Shown here: positions 1 through 9,155 of the stretch, piece after piece
Position numbering within the stretch: position 1 is the stretch's first letter
Layout: every line of letters starts with the position of its first letter
Assembly: GCA_910577645.1 (NCBI GenBank)
Contig: CAJTOL010000002.1
Span: 240,896 to 304,895, forward strand
Length of the DNA stretch: 64,000 nt
Reading direction: 5' to 3'
Source of the DNA: an uncultured Lachnospiraceae bacterium
GTDB taxonomy: Bacteria > Bacillota > Clostridia > Lachnospirales > Lachnospiraceae
The notes under the pieces: generated by a model
Told to the model about the DNA's origin: nothing
The model's database searches: none
Seen by the model: only the letters and a program-made list of their open reading frames with translations
Program-made: the position numbers and the translations under genes

Positions 1-508
1 TGATACCAAAAAGCGGAATGTTAGAAAATTCTTCTCCTACAAGAAAATGTAAAGCAGCACATAATCCCCATGTAACTACAATTCCCAGAACACTACCAAC
101 AGGAATCGCTGTTTTACACCAGTTCAGGGCTTCTAAACGTACAAAGCGGATAATCTGCTGCCTGCTCATACCAATACAGCGCATCATACCAAAAAATTTT
201 GTTCTTTGGGCTACGCTGCTGTTGATACTACTGGAAATCATCAGGACACCTGCAATTAGTATCAGCAGGAATAAAATAATAGCAGCGGAAATAAGCGTTT
301 GTCCCATTGAGCTGCCAAGTAAATCCCTAATAGTGAAACTTCCATGTTTTCCATCCAATCGGGTCTGTTCCATTCTAAATCCCATTTCAGCCATACTGAA
401 TACTGCTGTTACCATAAATACTGCAAAGATAATGCAAAGCAGTGTCATACGATTTTGACGTCGGTGTACTTTGGCAGAAATGGAAATTAAGCTAAGATAA
501 CTTTTCAT
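1..508 (-). CDS. ABC transporter permease, FtsX-like, N-terminal part (runs off the left edge)
   Basis: About 169 codons are visible; the gene continues past base 1. The start ATG (506-508) overlaps the stop of the ATPase gene as ATGA, so the two are translationally coupled. The reading begins MKSYLSLISISAKVHRRQ, followed by a first membrane segment near residues 21-40. A long hydrophobic stretch near residues 75-100 is followed by AQRTKFFGMMRCIGMSRQQI, the cytoplasmic loop typical of FtsX/MacB-type permeases. It should form the membrane half of an exporter with the upstream ATPase. Linkage to a two-component system suggests a role in antimicrobial peptide or envelope stress response; this is inference. 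Confidence 0.85.
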   Translation of the reverse strand, partial: MKSYLSLISISAKVHRRQNRMTLLCIIFAVFMVTAVFSMAEMGFRMEQTRLDGKHGSFTIRDLLGSSMGQTLISAAIILFLLILIAGVLMISSSINSSVAQRTKFFGMMRCIGMSRQQIIRFVRLEALNWCKTAIPVGSVLGIVVTWGLCAALHFLVGEEFSNIPLFGI

Positions 509-1239
509 TCGCCGTCTCCTTTCCATTCCGGTCCGCGCAAAGCGGACGTCCCCCGGACGTCCTGCGCCCTCCCGAAATCGGTCAACGCCCCGTCAGATAC
601 TTGTAAAATGCGGTCAGCGGTTTGTGCAATACTCCGGCTATGCGTAATCATTACAATCGTCTGTTCATACTTTTTTGCCGCTTCTTTTAACAAGGCAATT
701 ACCTCGCTACTGTTTTGGGTATCAAGATTGCCCGTCGGTTCGTCAGCAAGAATAAGAGCCGGACGGGTAATTAGCGCACGTCCTATTGCCACACGTTGCT
801 GCTGTCCGCCGGATAATTGACCAGGTAAATGGCGGCGGCGTTCTTTCAAATTAAGCACCGTAAGCAATTCTTCCAAATACTGTTTATCAGGTCTTTGGTA
901 ATCAAGCAACACCGGGAAAATAATATTTTGTTCAACAGTCAACTCAGGAATTAAGTTAAAGCTCTGGAATATAAATCCAATATTTCTGCGTCGAAAGATA
1001 GTTAAATTGCTATCTTTCATTGAAAAAATATCTTTTCCGTCAATAAACACCTTGCCGGAAGTGGGAGTATCAAGGGCACCTACCATATTTAGAAGTGTAC
1101 TTTTTCCAGATCCGGACTCACCGACAATTGCAACAAACTCGCCTTTTGGAACGGAAAAGCTGGCGTTTCTTAATGCATGTACGGCAGCTTCGCCACTTCC
1201 ATAAGTTTTAGAAATTGATTGAACTTCTAATAAATTCAT
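505..1239 (-). CDS. ABC transporter ATP-binding protein (LolD/MacB type)
   Basis: Cytoplasmic ATPase expected to power the permease encoded immediately downstream. Visible motifs are Walker A GESGSGKST, a Q-loop in FIFQSFNL, signature LSGGQQQRVAIGRAL and Walker B LILADEPTGNLD, followed by the switch histidine in MITHS. I chose the ATG at 1237-1239 (MNLLEVQSISKTYG) because an AGAGGTG ribosome binding site lies about ten bases before it; an in-frame start at 1302 has no such site. It follows the kinase gene and probably belongs to the same regulator-kinase-transporter unit, as in peptide-sensing resistance modules. The substrate cannot be read from the sequence. Confidence 0.93.
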   Translation of the reverse strand: MNLLEVQSISKTYGSGEAAVHALRNASFSVPKGEFVAIVGESGSGKSTLLNMVGALDTPTSGKVFIDGKDIFSMKDSNLTIFRRRNIGFIFQSFNLIPELTVEQNIIFPVLLDYQRPDKQYLEELLTVLNLKERRRHLPGQLSGGQQQRVAIGRALITRPALILADEPTGNLDTQNSSEVIALLKEAAKKYEQTIVMITHSRSIAQTADRILQVSDGALTDFGRAQDVRGTSALRGPEWKGDGE

Positions 1240-1307
1240 AAAATAAACACCTCTTTCTTGATATAGAAAGGTTATCATGTCAATCCTACTGTAAGATGAC
1301 ACTCAGC

Positions 1308-2345
1308 CTACAATTTTGTAGGAATTAAAAAATTGATTGTAAAAATGGTTCCTCTGCCTAATTCACTGTCAACCTCTATTGTTCCGTTATGTGTTTCAAT
1401 AATAGACTTTGCAAGGGGCAGACCAAGACCAATTCCCTGCGTATTTTTAGAAAAACGGCTGCGATAAAATCGTTTGAAAATATGGTGTAAATCTTCCGGG
1501 TGAATACCACTTCCGTTATCTTTTACAATGATTTGAACAATAGACGCAAATTGCTTCCACTCAATAGAGATAATATCTCCTTTTTTTGTGTGGTCGAAAG
1601 CGTTTTTAACAATATTACTGATTGCTTCGACAATCCAATTATGGTCGCATAATAAAGAAACCGTATCGTCACCGGACAGACAGATTTTCTTTTCTTCCTG
1701 ATCAGCACGATATGAAAAGTGTCTTTCAATGCTGTTTATCATCTCCGGAACATTTTCTATTGCTTTTTCTATTACGATTGTTCCAGAGTCAAGTTTTGCG
1801 ATTTTCAAAAGATTCTGTACCAGTATTTCTATACGGTCAAGCTCTTGTTCTGAAAGAACAGTAAACTCCTGAATTGTAGGTAAATCCTTTGCTTCTTTCT
1901 GCAAGATACCGTTATATACGTTAAGGGCAGCAAGTGGTGTTTTTAACTGATGTGAAATATCAGATATAGTACCTTTCAGAAATCTTTTAGCATTTCCTTC
2001 ATTTTCAGCATGAGCGTTCAAAATAGAAACTAAAGAATTTACTTCATGGAACAGTCGATATAATTCCCCCTCATCATCACATTCAATACGCGCATTTTGA
2101 TTACCCGAAATATAGTTTTTAATCTGTATTACTGCATTTTCCATAATTTTATTTTGTTCCTTAAAATGCCAATATCCAACTGCCAATATGAGAATATCTA
2201 TACATAAAGATGATACCAGCACATACCATGCTGCATTTTTTAATCTTAACATTATCAATGCAATAGATAGCATAGAAAACACTACAATGAAAAATATTAT
2301 CCGGTAAAATAATAGCTTGATTTTTCTATTTACAAGTATTTTCAT
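1308..2345 (-). CDS. Sensor histidine kinase
   Basis: Membrane kinase partner of the adjacent response regulator. Two membrane segments near the N-terminus flank a very short external loop, so sensing may occur in the membrane or through the transporter. The H-box is SDISHQLKTPLAALN. The ATPase domain has an N-box (NIVKNAFDHTKKGD), G1 (DNGSGIHPEDL) and G2 (GIGLGLPLAKSIIE). I place the start at the ATG 2343-2345 (MKILVNRKIK) because GAGGTG lies just before it; a nine-codon longer reading overlaps the regulator stop and lacks a site. The order regulator, kinase, ATPase, permease suggests one operon responding to a transported or membrane-active compound. Confidence 0.92.
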   Translation of the reverse strand: MKILVNRKIKLLFYRIIFFIVVFSMLSIALIMLRLKNAAWYVLVSSLCIDILILAVGYWHFKEQNKIMENAVIQIKNYISGNQNARIECDDEGELYRLFHEVNSLVSILNAHAENEGNAKRFLKGTISDISHQLKTPLAALNVYNGILQKEAKDLPTIQEFTVLSEQELDRIEILVQNLLKIAKLDSGTIVIEKAIENVPEMINSIERHFSYRADQEEKKICLSGDDTVSLLCDHNWIVEAISNIVKNAFDHTKKGDIISIEWKQFASIVQIIVKDNGSGIHPEDLHHIFKRFYRSRFSKNTQGIGLGLPLAKSIIETHNGTIEVDSELGRGTIFTINFLIPTKL

Positions 2346-2353
2346 AGCGCACC

Positions 2354-3040
2354 TCAATCCGTTGTATTCCACTTGTATCCCATACGACGAACCGTTACTA
2401 TTTTTTTCGGTTGGCCGGGGTTATCTTCGATTTTTGTGCGAAGCCTGCGAATATACACAGTAAGAGTATTACTATCAATATAGTTTTCGTCACAATCCCA
2501 AAGTTTACTCAAAATTTTCTCTGGTGAAAGAACAATATTTGCATTCTCTATGAAAAAGCAAAGCAGTTTATATTCACTTGCCGTTAATTCCAGCAGTTCA
2601 TTGTTCTTATAAACTTCTCTTTTCAATAGATTTATTTTTATTCCATTGGAATCTAATTCGGTATCTGCCTGATTAAAATTATCACTTCGGCGAAGCAAAG
2701 CATTTATTCTTGACAAAAATACCGCTAATTTGAAAGGTTTTGTAATATAATCATCACCGCCTATATCCAGTCCCATTATGATGTTTGTTTCTTCATCAGC
2801 CGCAGTAAGAAACATAATTGGTATCTTTGATGTTTCTCGGATTTTTTTACATAAATCATAACCAGAACCGTCTGGAAGTGATACGTCTAAAATGACTAAA
2901 TCGTATTTGCCATTTATCCATTTTGCTTCCGCTTCAAGGTATGTCTGAGCAATATCCACTTCATATCCCTGTTTCTTAATAGCAAAAGATAAGCCGCCAA
3001 TTAGACTCAAATCATCTTCAACAAGGAAAATGTGTTTCAT
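2354..3040 (-). CDS. OmpR-family response regulator
   Basis: DNA-binding output of the two-component system. The receiver domain has the acidic pair in LVEDDLSL, the phospho-acceptor Asp in LVILDVSLPDGSGYD and the conserved Lys in DDYITKPF. The C-terminal winged helix carries LTASEYKLLCFF and TLTVYIRRLRTKIED, typical of OmpR/PhoB. A ribosome binding site (AAAGGA) precedes the ATG. It is the first gene of the set; upstream (3041-3180) is AT-rich and has a TATAAT on the minus strand at 3115-3120 without a good -35, as expected for an activator-dependent promoter. Probable targets are its own operon and the downstream transporter genes. Confidence 0.95.
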   Translation of the reverse strand: MKHIFLVEDDLSLIGGLSFAIKKQGYEVDIAQTYLEAEAKWINGKYDLVILDVSLPDGSGYDLCKKIRETSKIPIMFLTAADEETNIIMGLDIGGDDYITKPFKLAVFLSRINALLRRSDNFNQADTELDSNGIKINLLKREVYKNNELLELTASEYKLLCFFIENANIVLSPEKILSKLWDCDENYIDSNTLTVYIRRLRTKIEDNPGQPKKIVTVRRMGYKWNTTD

Positions 3041-3170
3041 TTCCTATCACCGTCCTTTATTTTTTACGAATATGCCGCCCGTCAACAGGCTTTTCCTCAA
3101 ACTATATCAATATAATTATAATCGGATAGCCAAATAATAGTAAGTGTATGATATACTTTATTTTATTGTG

Positions 3171-3224
3171 GCACAAAAATAGCGGCGTTCCTGTTCTTCC
3201 TTGTGGGAAGTGAGAAACGCCGCT
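3171..3224 (-). terminator. Rho-independent terminator of the XRE / membrane protein operon
   Basis: A 9-base-pair perfect stem (AGCGGCGTT at 3181-3189 with AACGCCGCT at 3216-3224) with further inner pairing is followed, on the minus strand, by ATTTTT. It lies just after the stop of the gene ending at 3275 and before the response regulator promoter region, so it isolates the two units. Confidence 0.8.
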
Positions 3225-3274
3225 TGTGCGGTACATTATTCGGTTTTAAGGATCTATCTGCTCCTCTGCATTTT

Positions 3275-3724
3275 CTACACCCTTCTTTTCAAAAAGGCAT
3301 AGACCCCGCACATTCCCACCAGATAGCTTCCCAGCACCATCAAAAGGATTTGGGCGGCAAAGGGGTTGGCGAATCCTAAAATCATCATGCTCACATACAG
3401 GCCTGCAATCAAAAGATAGCCGGTAATCACCATCGTCTTATCTCTTAAATACAGATTCCGCTCGTCATATTCCAGGATTTCAGATTTTTTTAATTTTTCT
3501 TCATCCTTCAGAAGAAGCCGGTTTTTAACAAAAAGGGCCGCCCCTGCCCCAAGAAGCCCGGCTCCGATTCCTCCATACCAGCTTCCAAGGCCTTCTGCCT
3601 GTTCGGAAAAGCCCAGAAGTTTAAGGCCTCCTAAGGATGCGGCCAGGGTGATTGCCCCAAACAGGATAAACAATACGCTAATAGAGGTTCTAAATTTTAC
3701 CAGTTTTCTGTATTGAGTTTTCAT
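3275..3724 (-). CDS. Four-helix membrane protein paired with an XRE regulator
   Basis: A 149-residue protein with four predicted membrane segments (about residues 13-33, 45-65, 94-114 and 120-142). A polar cytoplasmic linker between the second and third holds DERNLYLRDKT, a motif seen in small membrane proteins that accompany Cro/C1-type regulators in Firmicutes. The start ATG overlaps the stop of the regulator gene (ATGA), so the two are co-translated. I cannot assign a biochemical function; such pairs are often considered regulatory or stress modules. Its composition is close to that of the core genome, unlike the AT-rich cluster beside it. Confidence 0.75.
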   Translation of the reverse strand: MKTQYRKLVKFRTSISVLFILFGAITLAASLGGLKLLGFSEQAEGLGSWYGGIGAGLLGAGAALFVKNRLLLKDEEKLKKSEILEYDERNLYLRDKTMVITGYLLIAGLYVSMMILGFANPFAAQILLMVLGSYLVGMCGVYAFLKRRV

Positions 3725-3924
3725 GCTTCTTCCTCCTCAAAAATAAAAATTTCCTCAATGGTGGTTTGAAAATACCTGGCTATCTTCCAAGCCAATGGCA
3801 GGGACGCCATGTACTTTCCGTTTTCTAAGGATGTAATGGTCTGCCGGGTAACCCCTACGCAGGCCGCCAATTCTTCCTGGGATAAACGTGCGGCTTTTCT
3901 CAGCTCCTGTATCCGGTTTTTCAA
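3721..3924 (-). CDS. Small XRE-family (Cro/C1-type) transcriptional regulator, TTG start
   Basis: A 67-residue helix-turn-helix protein: RIQELRKAARLSQEELAACV followed by GVTRQTITSLENGKY, ending in an acidic tail. I chose the TTG at 3922-3924 because AAAGGAG sits eight bases upstream. The alternative in-frame ATG at 3981 lies upstream of the transcription start predicted from the promoter at 3986-4014 and cannot be on the message. Two perfect palindromes near the promoter are plausible operators, so it probably represses itself and the coupled membrane protein. Confidence 0.88.
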   Translation of the reverse strand: MKNRIQELRKAARLSQEELAACVGVTRQTITSLENGKYMASLPLAWKIARYFQTTIEEIFIFEEEEA

Positions 3925-3945
3925 CGGTAATTCTCCTTTTTCTTT

Positions 3946-3957
3946 CTTACATGTAAG
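3946..3957. promoter_or_regulatory. 12-base palindrome in the XRE leader, candidate operator
   Basis: CTTACATGTAAG is a perfect palindrome in the 5' leader between the promoter and the TTG start. With the palindrome at 4013-4022 it flanks the promoter on both sides. Autoregulation by the encoded XRE protein is an inference from position. Confidence 0.45.
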
Positions 3958-3985
3958 ATTCTTGTATAGCTTGCTTTGCATTTTT

Positions 3986-4014
3986 AGTATAGTTTACTTT
4001 GCGCTTTTTGTCAA
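3986..4014 (-). promoter_or_regulatory. Sigma-A promoter of the XRE operon
   Basis: Reading the minus strand, TTGACA (4009-4014), a 17-base spacer and TATACT (3986-3991) form an almost consensus promoter. Transcription would begin near 3979. A perfect 10-base palindrome AAGTATACTT (4013-4022) overlaps the -35 box. Confidence 0.88.
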
Positions 4015-4130
4015 GTATACTTTACAAATTTTATATTATTAACCAACTGGTCAATTTGTGCTATACTCTCACCATTTTGGTCTGCGTCTGCTCCATGAAA
4101 AAAATCGCATCCGACCCCATGGGGGCTCCC

Positions 4131-7100
4131 TTATGAATACACAATCTCCACCCTGCTCCCCCTTCCTCCGCTTTCTGCAGGAGTCACCATAAGTTTTACC
4201 GGGATCTGGCTGCGGATCTTTTCCACATGGGTAATCAGGCCGATGGCCCGGCTGCTGAAGCCATGAAGGCTTTCTAAAGCCTCCATCACCACATCCAAAA
4301 GGCTGTCATCCAGGGTTCCGAAGCCTTCATCCAGGAAAAACAGCTCCAAAGGCGCATGGTTGGTAAGCTGGATCTGGGAGGATAAAGCCAAAGCCAGGGA
4401 CAGGGAAGCCAAAAAGATTTCTCCTCCTGACAAGGTCCCCACCTCCCGGCGGATCCCTCCGTTTTTGTAATCAATAATCCGGAAATGTCCCTGTTCATTA
4501 CATTCCAGCTCATAGTTTCCCCTGGAAAGCTTTCTAAGAAACACCGATGCTTCCCTGGAAACATAGGAAAGCTTTTCCCTGGCCACATATTCCACAAACC
4601 GCTTTCCCTTTATCAGCTTTTCCATCTGAAGAATCAGGCCCCAGCGATGCTCTTTTTTCTCATATTCAGCCAACAGGGCCTCCTTCTCCTGAAGGCGGCG
4701 GGTTTCCCGGGAAACCTGGTCAGCCAGTCTGGTTCCCTGGGCGCTCTGATTCTCAAGACAGGTTTCCATCTCCTCTTTTTCCAAAAGTGCCTGGTTCCAC
4801 TCTTCTTCTGTCAGAGAACGTCCGTCAAGCTGGAGAGCCTTTTCTTTCATTAAATTTGTCAAGCGCACCGTCTCTTCCTGGTGACACCGGATTTTCTCTT
4901 TCAGGAAAGCCAGCTTTTCATCGGTTTCCTTCCAGACAGCCGCCGCCTCTTTCAGAGAAATCATCTGCTCTTCCATCTCCTTTTCCAGTCTCGGGCATTG
5001 AAGCAGGGTTTGGGAAAGTAACGCTTTGGCTTCCTCCAATTCGCTTTTTTCGTGGCTCAGGCTGGTCTTTTCCACATCCAGCCGGTGTTCTGCCTCCTGG
5101 AAATTCCGCGTTTTCTCTTCTAAGGCTTCTTTTGCCCTTTTTACTGTACCTTCAATGGACTCAATCCGGCTTTTTACCTCTTCCAGTTCTTTTTTTACAT
5201 CCCTGCACTCCCCTGCCAGAGAAGCAATCTCCTTTTTAAGGCTTTTAGCCGCCTCTTCCGCTTCTTTTTTCTGCGCCTCCAGGTGGGCCTTCTCAATCTG
5301 GCTCTGAGTCTCCTCCCTACGGGTCTTTTCCTGTTTCTCCTCAAGGCTTTTTATTTTCTCTGTCAGTTCCCGCTCTGACAATCGCAGCTTCTGGGTTTTC
5401 TCATCCATCTCATTGATTTGTGCCTGTTTCTTGTGAAAAAAATCGAAAGCAGAGCCGGGATCCATCTTTGGGAAAGTCTCTTCTTCCGCCCTCGGACAGG
5501 CATTTCTTATGAATTCCCAGTCCTTTTTCATTTTCTCCATTTTGATTCTCTGTTCCTTAACTGTCTCTTCCGCCGCTTCCTTTTTGGCTGCTGACGCGGA
5601 CAGAAGGACCTGGGCTTCTCCATGCTTTTTCTGAATCTTTCGAAAACCTTCCTCCAGCTCCTCTGCCCCCTGGCCCTGCTTCCTCTCTTCCTCTGACCGC
5701 TCCTTTCCCTCTTCTAAGACCAGGGTCAAATTATGGTGAATAGAGCCGCAGACCGGACATGGCTTTCCTTCCTCCAAATCTTCCCGAAATATCCGGGCCA
5801 TCTGTTCCCTCTCCTGTGCCCGGTATTTTGACAATTCTTCAAAAATCCTGTTCTCCTCTTCTTTCAGCTTCCTCTCCGTTTCCTCTTGGGAAACAATCTG
5901 TTCTTTCATACTTTTTTTCAAATTTTCCCATTTTTTAAGTTCTCTGCCTGCTGCCTGATAATCTCTCTCTAATATTACCCCATCCTGTACCAGCTTTCGG
6001 GTCTCTACAGAAACCTGGCAGTTCTCCAGCTCTCCTAAAATCTGTTCTCTTTCCTTCTTTTTTTCATCCAGGGATTCTTTTATTTGTTCCCGGGTTTCAG
6101 ACAGCTTTAAAAGAAAGCTTTCCAGACAGAAAAGCTCTTTTTTCCGGCCTTGGTTCTCTTCTTCCAGAGCTGCCAGAGTTTCATTTTTGGGGATTGCCAG
6201 TTCCAGGTTTCTCTGTTTTGCCTCCAGGTCCGGGATTTGTTCTCCCTCCCTCATGGCTTTCTCCAATGCAGACTGAGCCCTTTCCCTTTCCTCTCCAGCC
6301 TTATCCAAAGCACTTTTTAAAGCCAGGCAATTTGCTTCCTTCTCCTCTTTCTGCTGTGTTTTTCGAAAGCAGTTTTCCAGCACAGGGGTTATGGCCTTTA
6401 CTTCCTCTGCCATTTTAATTTTCTTCTCCCAGATCCCGGTCTGTTCCTCCTCCTGCTGCAAACGGGCCATTTGGGCTTTATACCCCTCCTGTTCCTGGGT
6501 CCAAAAGCGGATCTGCTTCTTTTTTTCAAACTCTTCTGCCATACTCCGGGCCTGAATGTTTAAACTCTTAAATTCCTTTTCCCAGCTTTTTTGCTGCCCT
6601 TTTATTTCCTTAAGAATTTCCCCGGAAATGTCTTCGTATCCGGACAGGCGCCCGGACAGGTTTTCCATATTCCGGCTTATTTTCCGCTTTTCCTCCCCGA
6701 TACGGCCAGCCAGCGCTTCCCCGTATTTTTCCAGATTAAACAGGCGCTCCAGCATCTCGTTGCGCTCTTTTCCCGTCAACATAAGGAACTCGGAAAACTT
6801 TCCCTGAGGCAGAACCACAGTCCTTAAAAAATCCTCCTTGGTAAGGCCTATCAGCCTCTGGCAGGCCTGGTTTACCGCTCCGGTCCCTTCCTCCAGGATC
6901 AGGGGCTCCCCGCCGGTAATCTCTTTTAACACGCTTTTTGACACCGGCTTTTTGGAAAAATCTTTATTTTTGGTATAGCTGCGATCCACCTGATAGGTTC
7001 GGGGAACTTTTCCGGAAATCCGGAATACAAAGGAAATATTTGCCTGGCGCACTTCTTCTCCTGAGTTGACAAATCCGTTGCTGCGGCGGGCCAGATCCCC

Positions 7101-7259
7101 GTAGAGAGCCAGGGTGATTCCGTCTAATATGGTGGTTTTGCCGCTTCCCGTAGGCCCGAAGATGCCGAAAATCCCCCTGGAGGACAGTTCTTCAAAATCA
7201 ATGGTCTGGGCTTCTGCAAAACTGTTCAGGCCTTTAATTGTAAGTCTTAAGGGTTTCAT
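4131..7259 (-). CDS. sbcC: Exonuclease subunit SbcC (Rad50-like ATPase)
   Basis: A 1042-residue SMC-like ATPase of the SbcCD nuclease, which opens hairpins and processes blocked DNA ends. Walker A GPTGSGKT is at residues 35-42. Long Glu/Lys/Gln-rich coiled coils flank the zinc hook CPVCG (Cys 501 and 504). The C-terminal half carries signature LSGGEIFLASLSLALALSS and Walker B LELFFLDEGFGTLDD. Length and order match the family. The ATG overlaps the stop of sbcD (ATGA), so both subunits are made together, and nth lies just upstream, giving a DNA repair operon nth-sbcD-sbcC. Confidence 0.97.
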   Translation of the reverse strand: MKPLRLTIKGLNSFAEAQTIDFEELSSRGIFGIFGPTGSGKTTILDGITLALYGDLARRSNGFVNSGEEVRQANISFVFRISGKVPRTYQVDRSYTKNKDFSKKPVSKSVLKEITGGEPLILEEGTGAVNQACQRLIGLTKEDFLRTVVLPQGKFSEFLMLTGKERNEMLERLFNLEKYGEALAGRIGEEKRKISRNMENLSGRLSGYEDISGEILKEIKGQQKSWEKEFKSLNIQARSMAEEFEKKKQIRFWTQEQEGYKAQMARLQQEEEQTGIWEKKIKMAEEVKAITPVLENCFRKTQQKEEKEANCLALKSALDKAGEERERAQSALEKAMREGEQIPDLEAKQRNLELAIPKNETLAALEEENQGRKKELFCLESFLLKLSETREQIKESLDEKKKEREQILGELENCQVSVETRKLVQDGVILERDYQAAGRELKKWENLKKSMKEQIVSQEETERKLKEEENRIFEELSKYRAQEREQMARIFREDLEEGKPCPVCGSIHHNLTLVLEEGKERSEEERKQGQGAEELEEGFRKIQKKHGEAQVLLSASAAKKEAAEETVKEQRIKMEKMKKDWEFIRNACPRAEEETFPKMDPGSAFDFFHKKQAQINEMDEKTQKLRLSERELTEKIKSLEEKQEKTRREETQSQIEKAHLEAQKKEAEEAAKSLKKEIASLAGECRDVKKELEEVKSRIESIEGTVKRAKEALEEKTRNFQEAEHRLDVEKTSLSHEKSELEEAKALLSQTLLQCPRLEKEMEEQMISLKEAAAVWKETDEKLAFLKEKIRCHQEETVRLTNLMKEKALQLDGRSLTEEEWNQALLEKEEMETCLENQSAQGTRLADQVSRETRRLQEKEALLAEYEKKEHRWGLILQMEKLIKGKRFVEYVAREKLSYVSREASVFLRKLSRGNYELECNEQGHFRIIDYKNGGIRREVGTLSGGEIFLASLSLALALSSQIQLTNHAPLELFFLDEGFGTLDDSLLDVVMEALESLHGFSSRAIGLITHVEKIRSQIPVKLMVTPAESGGRGSRVEIVYS

Positions 7260-8485
7260 AGGCTTTCATCCTCCCTCTCTGTCTCCCCGGCCAGTTCCAG
7301 CAAAAGCTCGATCAATTCCTGATCCGGCCGGGCTCCGCCGTTTTCCCTGCAGTAATATCGGATAAACAGCTCTTTTAAGCCTTTTTCCTCCAGCCCTTCC
7401 CCCAGGCTCTGAGCCTGAAGCTCCCCCACCGGAATAGGCCGGATTTCCAGAATATCGCTTTTTAAGGCTTTCATTTTCCGGATCTCGTCCTCCCGAATAT
7501 AGCCCCGATCCGTTTGGATTTCCAGATACACAAAAGACTCCTCTTCCTTATTGGCTTCACACAGAGAAATGGCCTCTTCCACATCCTTTGCCCGCCAAAT
7601 CCGGACAGGCTTGTAAACCGGCAGAGGAATCTCTTTTTTCACAAAACGCTGGCCCGGGTGAAGCTCCACAAGGATACACTGCCTGGTCCCTCCTGCCTCG
7701 CTACGGTGGTAAATCATTGGCCCTCCGCTGTAAAAGGCCCTTCCCTCTGTGTGAGGCACTGCCTGGGGCTTGTGGACATGGCCCAGGGCAATATACTGAG
7801 CTTTTTGGGGCAGAAGGCTTCCGTCCACCAGGTAGGAACCGCCCAGTTCCATTCCCCGCTCTGACCCGGCTGCCTGCGCGTCCATGGCAAACAGATGGGA
7901 AACCGCCAGATTAATGGTATCCTCCCGATAATGCTTTTCCAGCCGGGAGAAGAACAGGCCTACCCGTTCCCCATAGGAAGCCGCCCTCTCCTGTCCCTCC
8001 TCCATTTCCCGGTAAATTACTTCTCCCAGACGCTTTTCACTTGGATAGGGAAGAAGAAGGATAACGGCTCTTTCCCCGCCTATCTCCACCTCTACATACC
8101 CTTCCCCGGAAGCCGTGACCCGGTGCTTTCCGTAGACGCCTTCCGGGATCACTGTTTTTGGAAGTCCTGCCATTAAAATACCGTGCTCCATAGCCAAAGG
8201 CCCGGCCGCCACCAGGCGATCCGGGCTGTCATGATTTCCGGCGATGACAAGAACCAGGCGTTTTCCGCCTTCTGTCACCTGCTTTAAGGTATGGTAAAAC
8301 AGCTTTTCCGCTTCTGCAGGCGGATTGACACTGTCATAGACATCTCCGGCGATAATCACCAAATCTGCCTGTTCTTCTCTGGCAATGCGGACAAAGTCTT
8401 CCAAAAATGCTTTCTGCTCTTTCAGGCGGCTTTGTCCCTCAATATTTTTTCCAAGATGCCAGTCAGCCGTATGTAAAATACGCAT
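7256..8485 (-). CDS. sbcD: Exonuclease subunit SbcD (Mre11-like)
   Basis: A 409-residue metallophosphoesterase, the nuclease partner of SbcC. Metal-binding motifs are visible in order: HTADWHLGK, IIAGDVYDS, VIAGNHDSPDR, a later conserved His in AVSHLFAM, and ALGHVHKPQ. The C-terminal part matches the capping region of SbcD proteins. It starts three bases after the nth stop and overlaps sbcC by four bases. Two-manganese nuclease activity is known for the family and not shown here. Confidence 0.97.
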   Translation of the reverse strand: MRILHTADWHLGKNIEGQSRLKEQKAFLEDFVRIAREEQADLVIIAGDVYDSVNPPAEAEKLFYHTLKQVTEGGKRLVLVIAGNHDSPDRLVAAGPLAMEHGILMAGLPKTVIPEGVYGKHRVTASGEGYVEVEIGGERAVILLLPYPSEKRLGEVIYREMEEGQERAASYGERVGLFFSRLEKHYREDTINLAVSHLFAMDAQAAGSERGMELGGSYLVDGSLLPQKAQYIALGHVHKPQAVPHTEGRAFYSGGPMIYHRSEAGGTRQCILVELHPGQRFVKKEIPLPVYKPVRIWRAKDVEEAISLCEANKEEESFVYLEIQTDRGYIREDEIRKMKALKSDILEIRPIPVGELQAQSLGEGLEEKGLKELFIRYYCRENGGARPDQELIELLLELAGETEREDESL

Positions 8486-8488
8486 TGC

Positions 8489-9136
8489 TCATTCCTCCAC
8501 TCCCTGTCTGGCACAGATATCTTTTAAGCAGCACTTATGGCAGTAAGGCTTTGTCCGTGCCGTGCACACATCCCGGCCGTGAAATACCAGCCGGTGACAA
8601 AAGTCGCTTCCTTCCTCCGGCGGCACCAGCCTCCACAAAACCATTTCCACCTTCTTAGGCTCTTTTATGCCGTCTACCAGGCCCATACGGTTTACCAGGC
8701 GGATGCAGTGGGTGTCAGTGACAATTGCCGGTTTTCCAAACACGTCCCCCATAATCAGGTTGGCGCTTTTTCTTCCCACTCCCGGCAGCTTTAAAAGGGC
8801 GTTAAAATCATCAGGTACCTGGTCCCCATATTGTTCATGAAGGATTTTCATACAGGCGTTTATGTCCCTGGCCTTGCTTTTTCCCAGGCCGCAGGGGCGG
8901 ACAATGGCTTCTATATCCTCCACCTTTGCTTCTGCCAGGGCTGCAACGTCCGGGAATCTGGCATAAAGGTCTTCCACCACAATATTGACCCTGGCATCCG
9001 TACATTGAGCCGCCAGCCGGACTCCCACCAAAAGCTTCCAGGCCTGGTTATAGTCCAGAGTGCAGCCTGCATCCGGGTACTCTTCCTTTAAGCGCCGGAT
9101 GATCTCCAGCGTTAATTCCTCTTTGGTCATACTCAA
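8489..9136 (-). CDS. nth: Endonuclease III (DNA glycosylase/AP lyase)
   Basis: Base-excision repair enzyme for oxidised pyrimidines. It has the helix-hairpin-helix LPGVGRKSANLIMGDVFG with the catalytic Lys, followed by the catalytic Asp in VTDTHCIRL. The C-terminal iron-sulfur loop has four cysteines (CTARTKPYCHKCCLKDIC), with spacing C-x7-C-x2-C-x5-C, one residue longer in the first loop than in E. coli. The start is either the TTG at 9134-9136, about ten bases after AAAGGA, or the ATG at 9128-9130, which is sixteen bases away; spacing favours the TTG. It heads the nth-sbcD-sbcC unit. Confidence 0.95.
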   Translation of the reverse strand: MSMTKEELTLEIIRRLKEEYPDAGCTLDYNQAWKLLVGVRLAAQCTDARVNIVVEDLYARFPDVAALAEAKVEDIEAIVRPCGLGKSKARDINACMKILHEQYGDQVPDDFNALLKLPGVGRKSANLIMGDVFGKPAIVTDTHCIRLVNRMGLVDGIKEPKKVEMVLWRLVPPEEGSDFCHRLVFHGRDVCTARTKPYCHKCCLKDICARQGVEE

Positions 9137-9155
9137 AGCTCATCATTCCTTTGGT

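Noticed and set aside
4073..4130. Terminator after sbcC at the CCCCATGGGG palindrome
   Set aside because: The palindrome has no room for a loop and the T run is about ten bases too far away.
4547..5239. 230-codon plus-strand open reading frame inside sbcC
   Set aside because: Antisense to a well-supported coiled-coil gene; Pro/Ser/Leu-rich composition of a shadow frame and no ribosome binding site.
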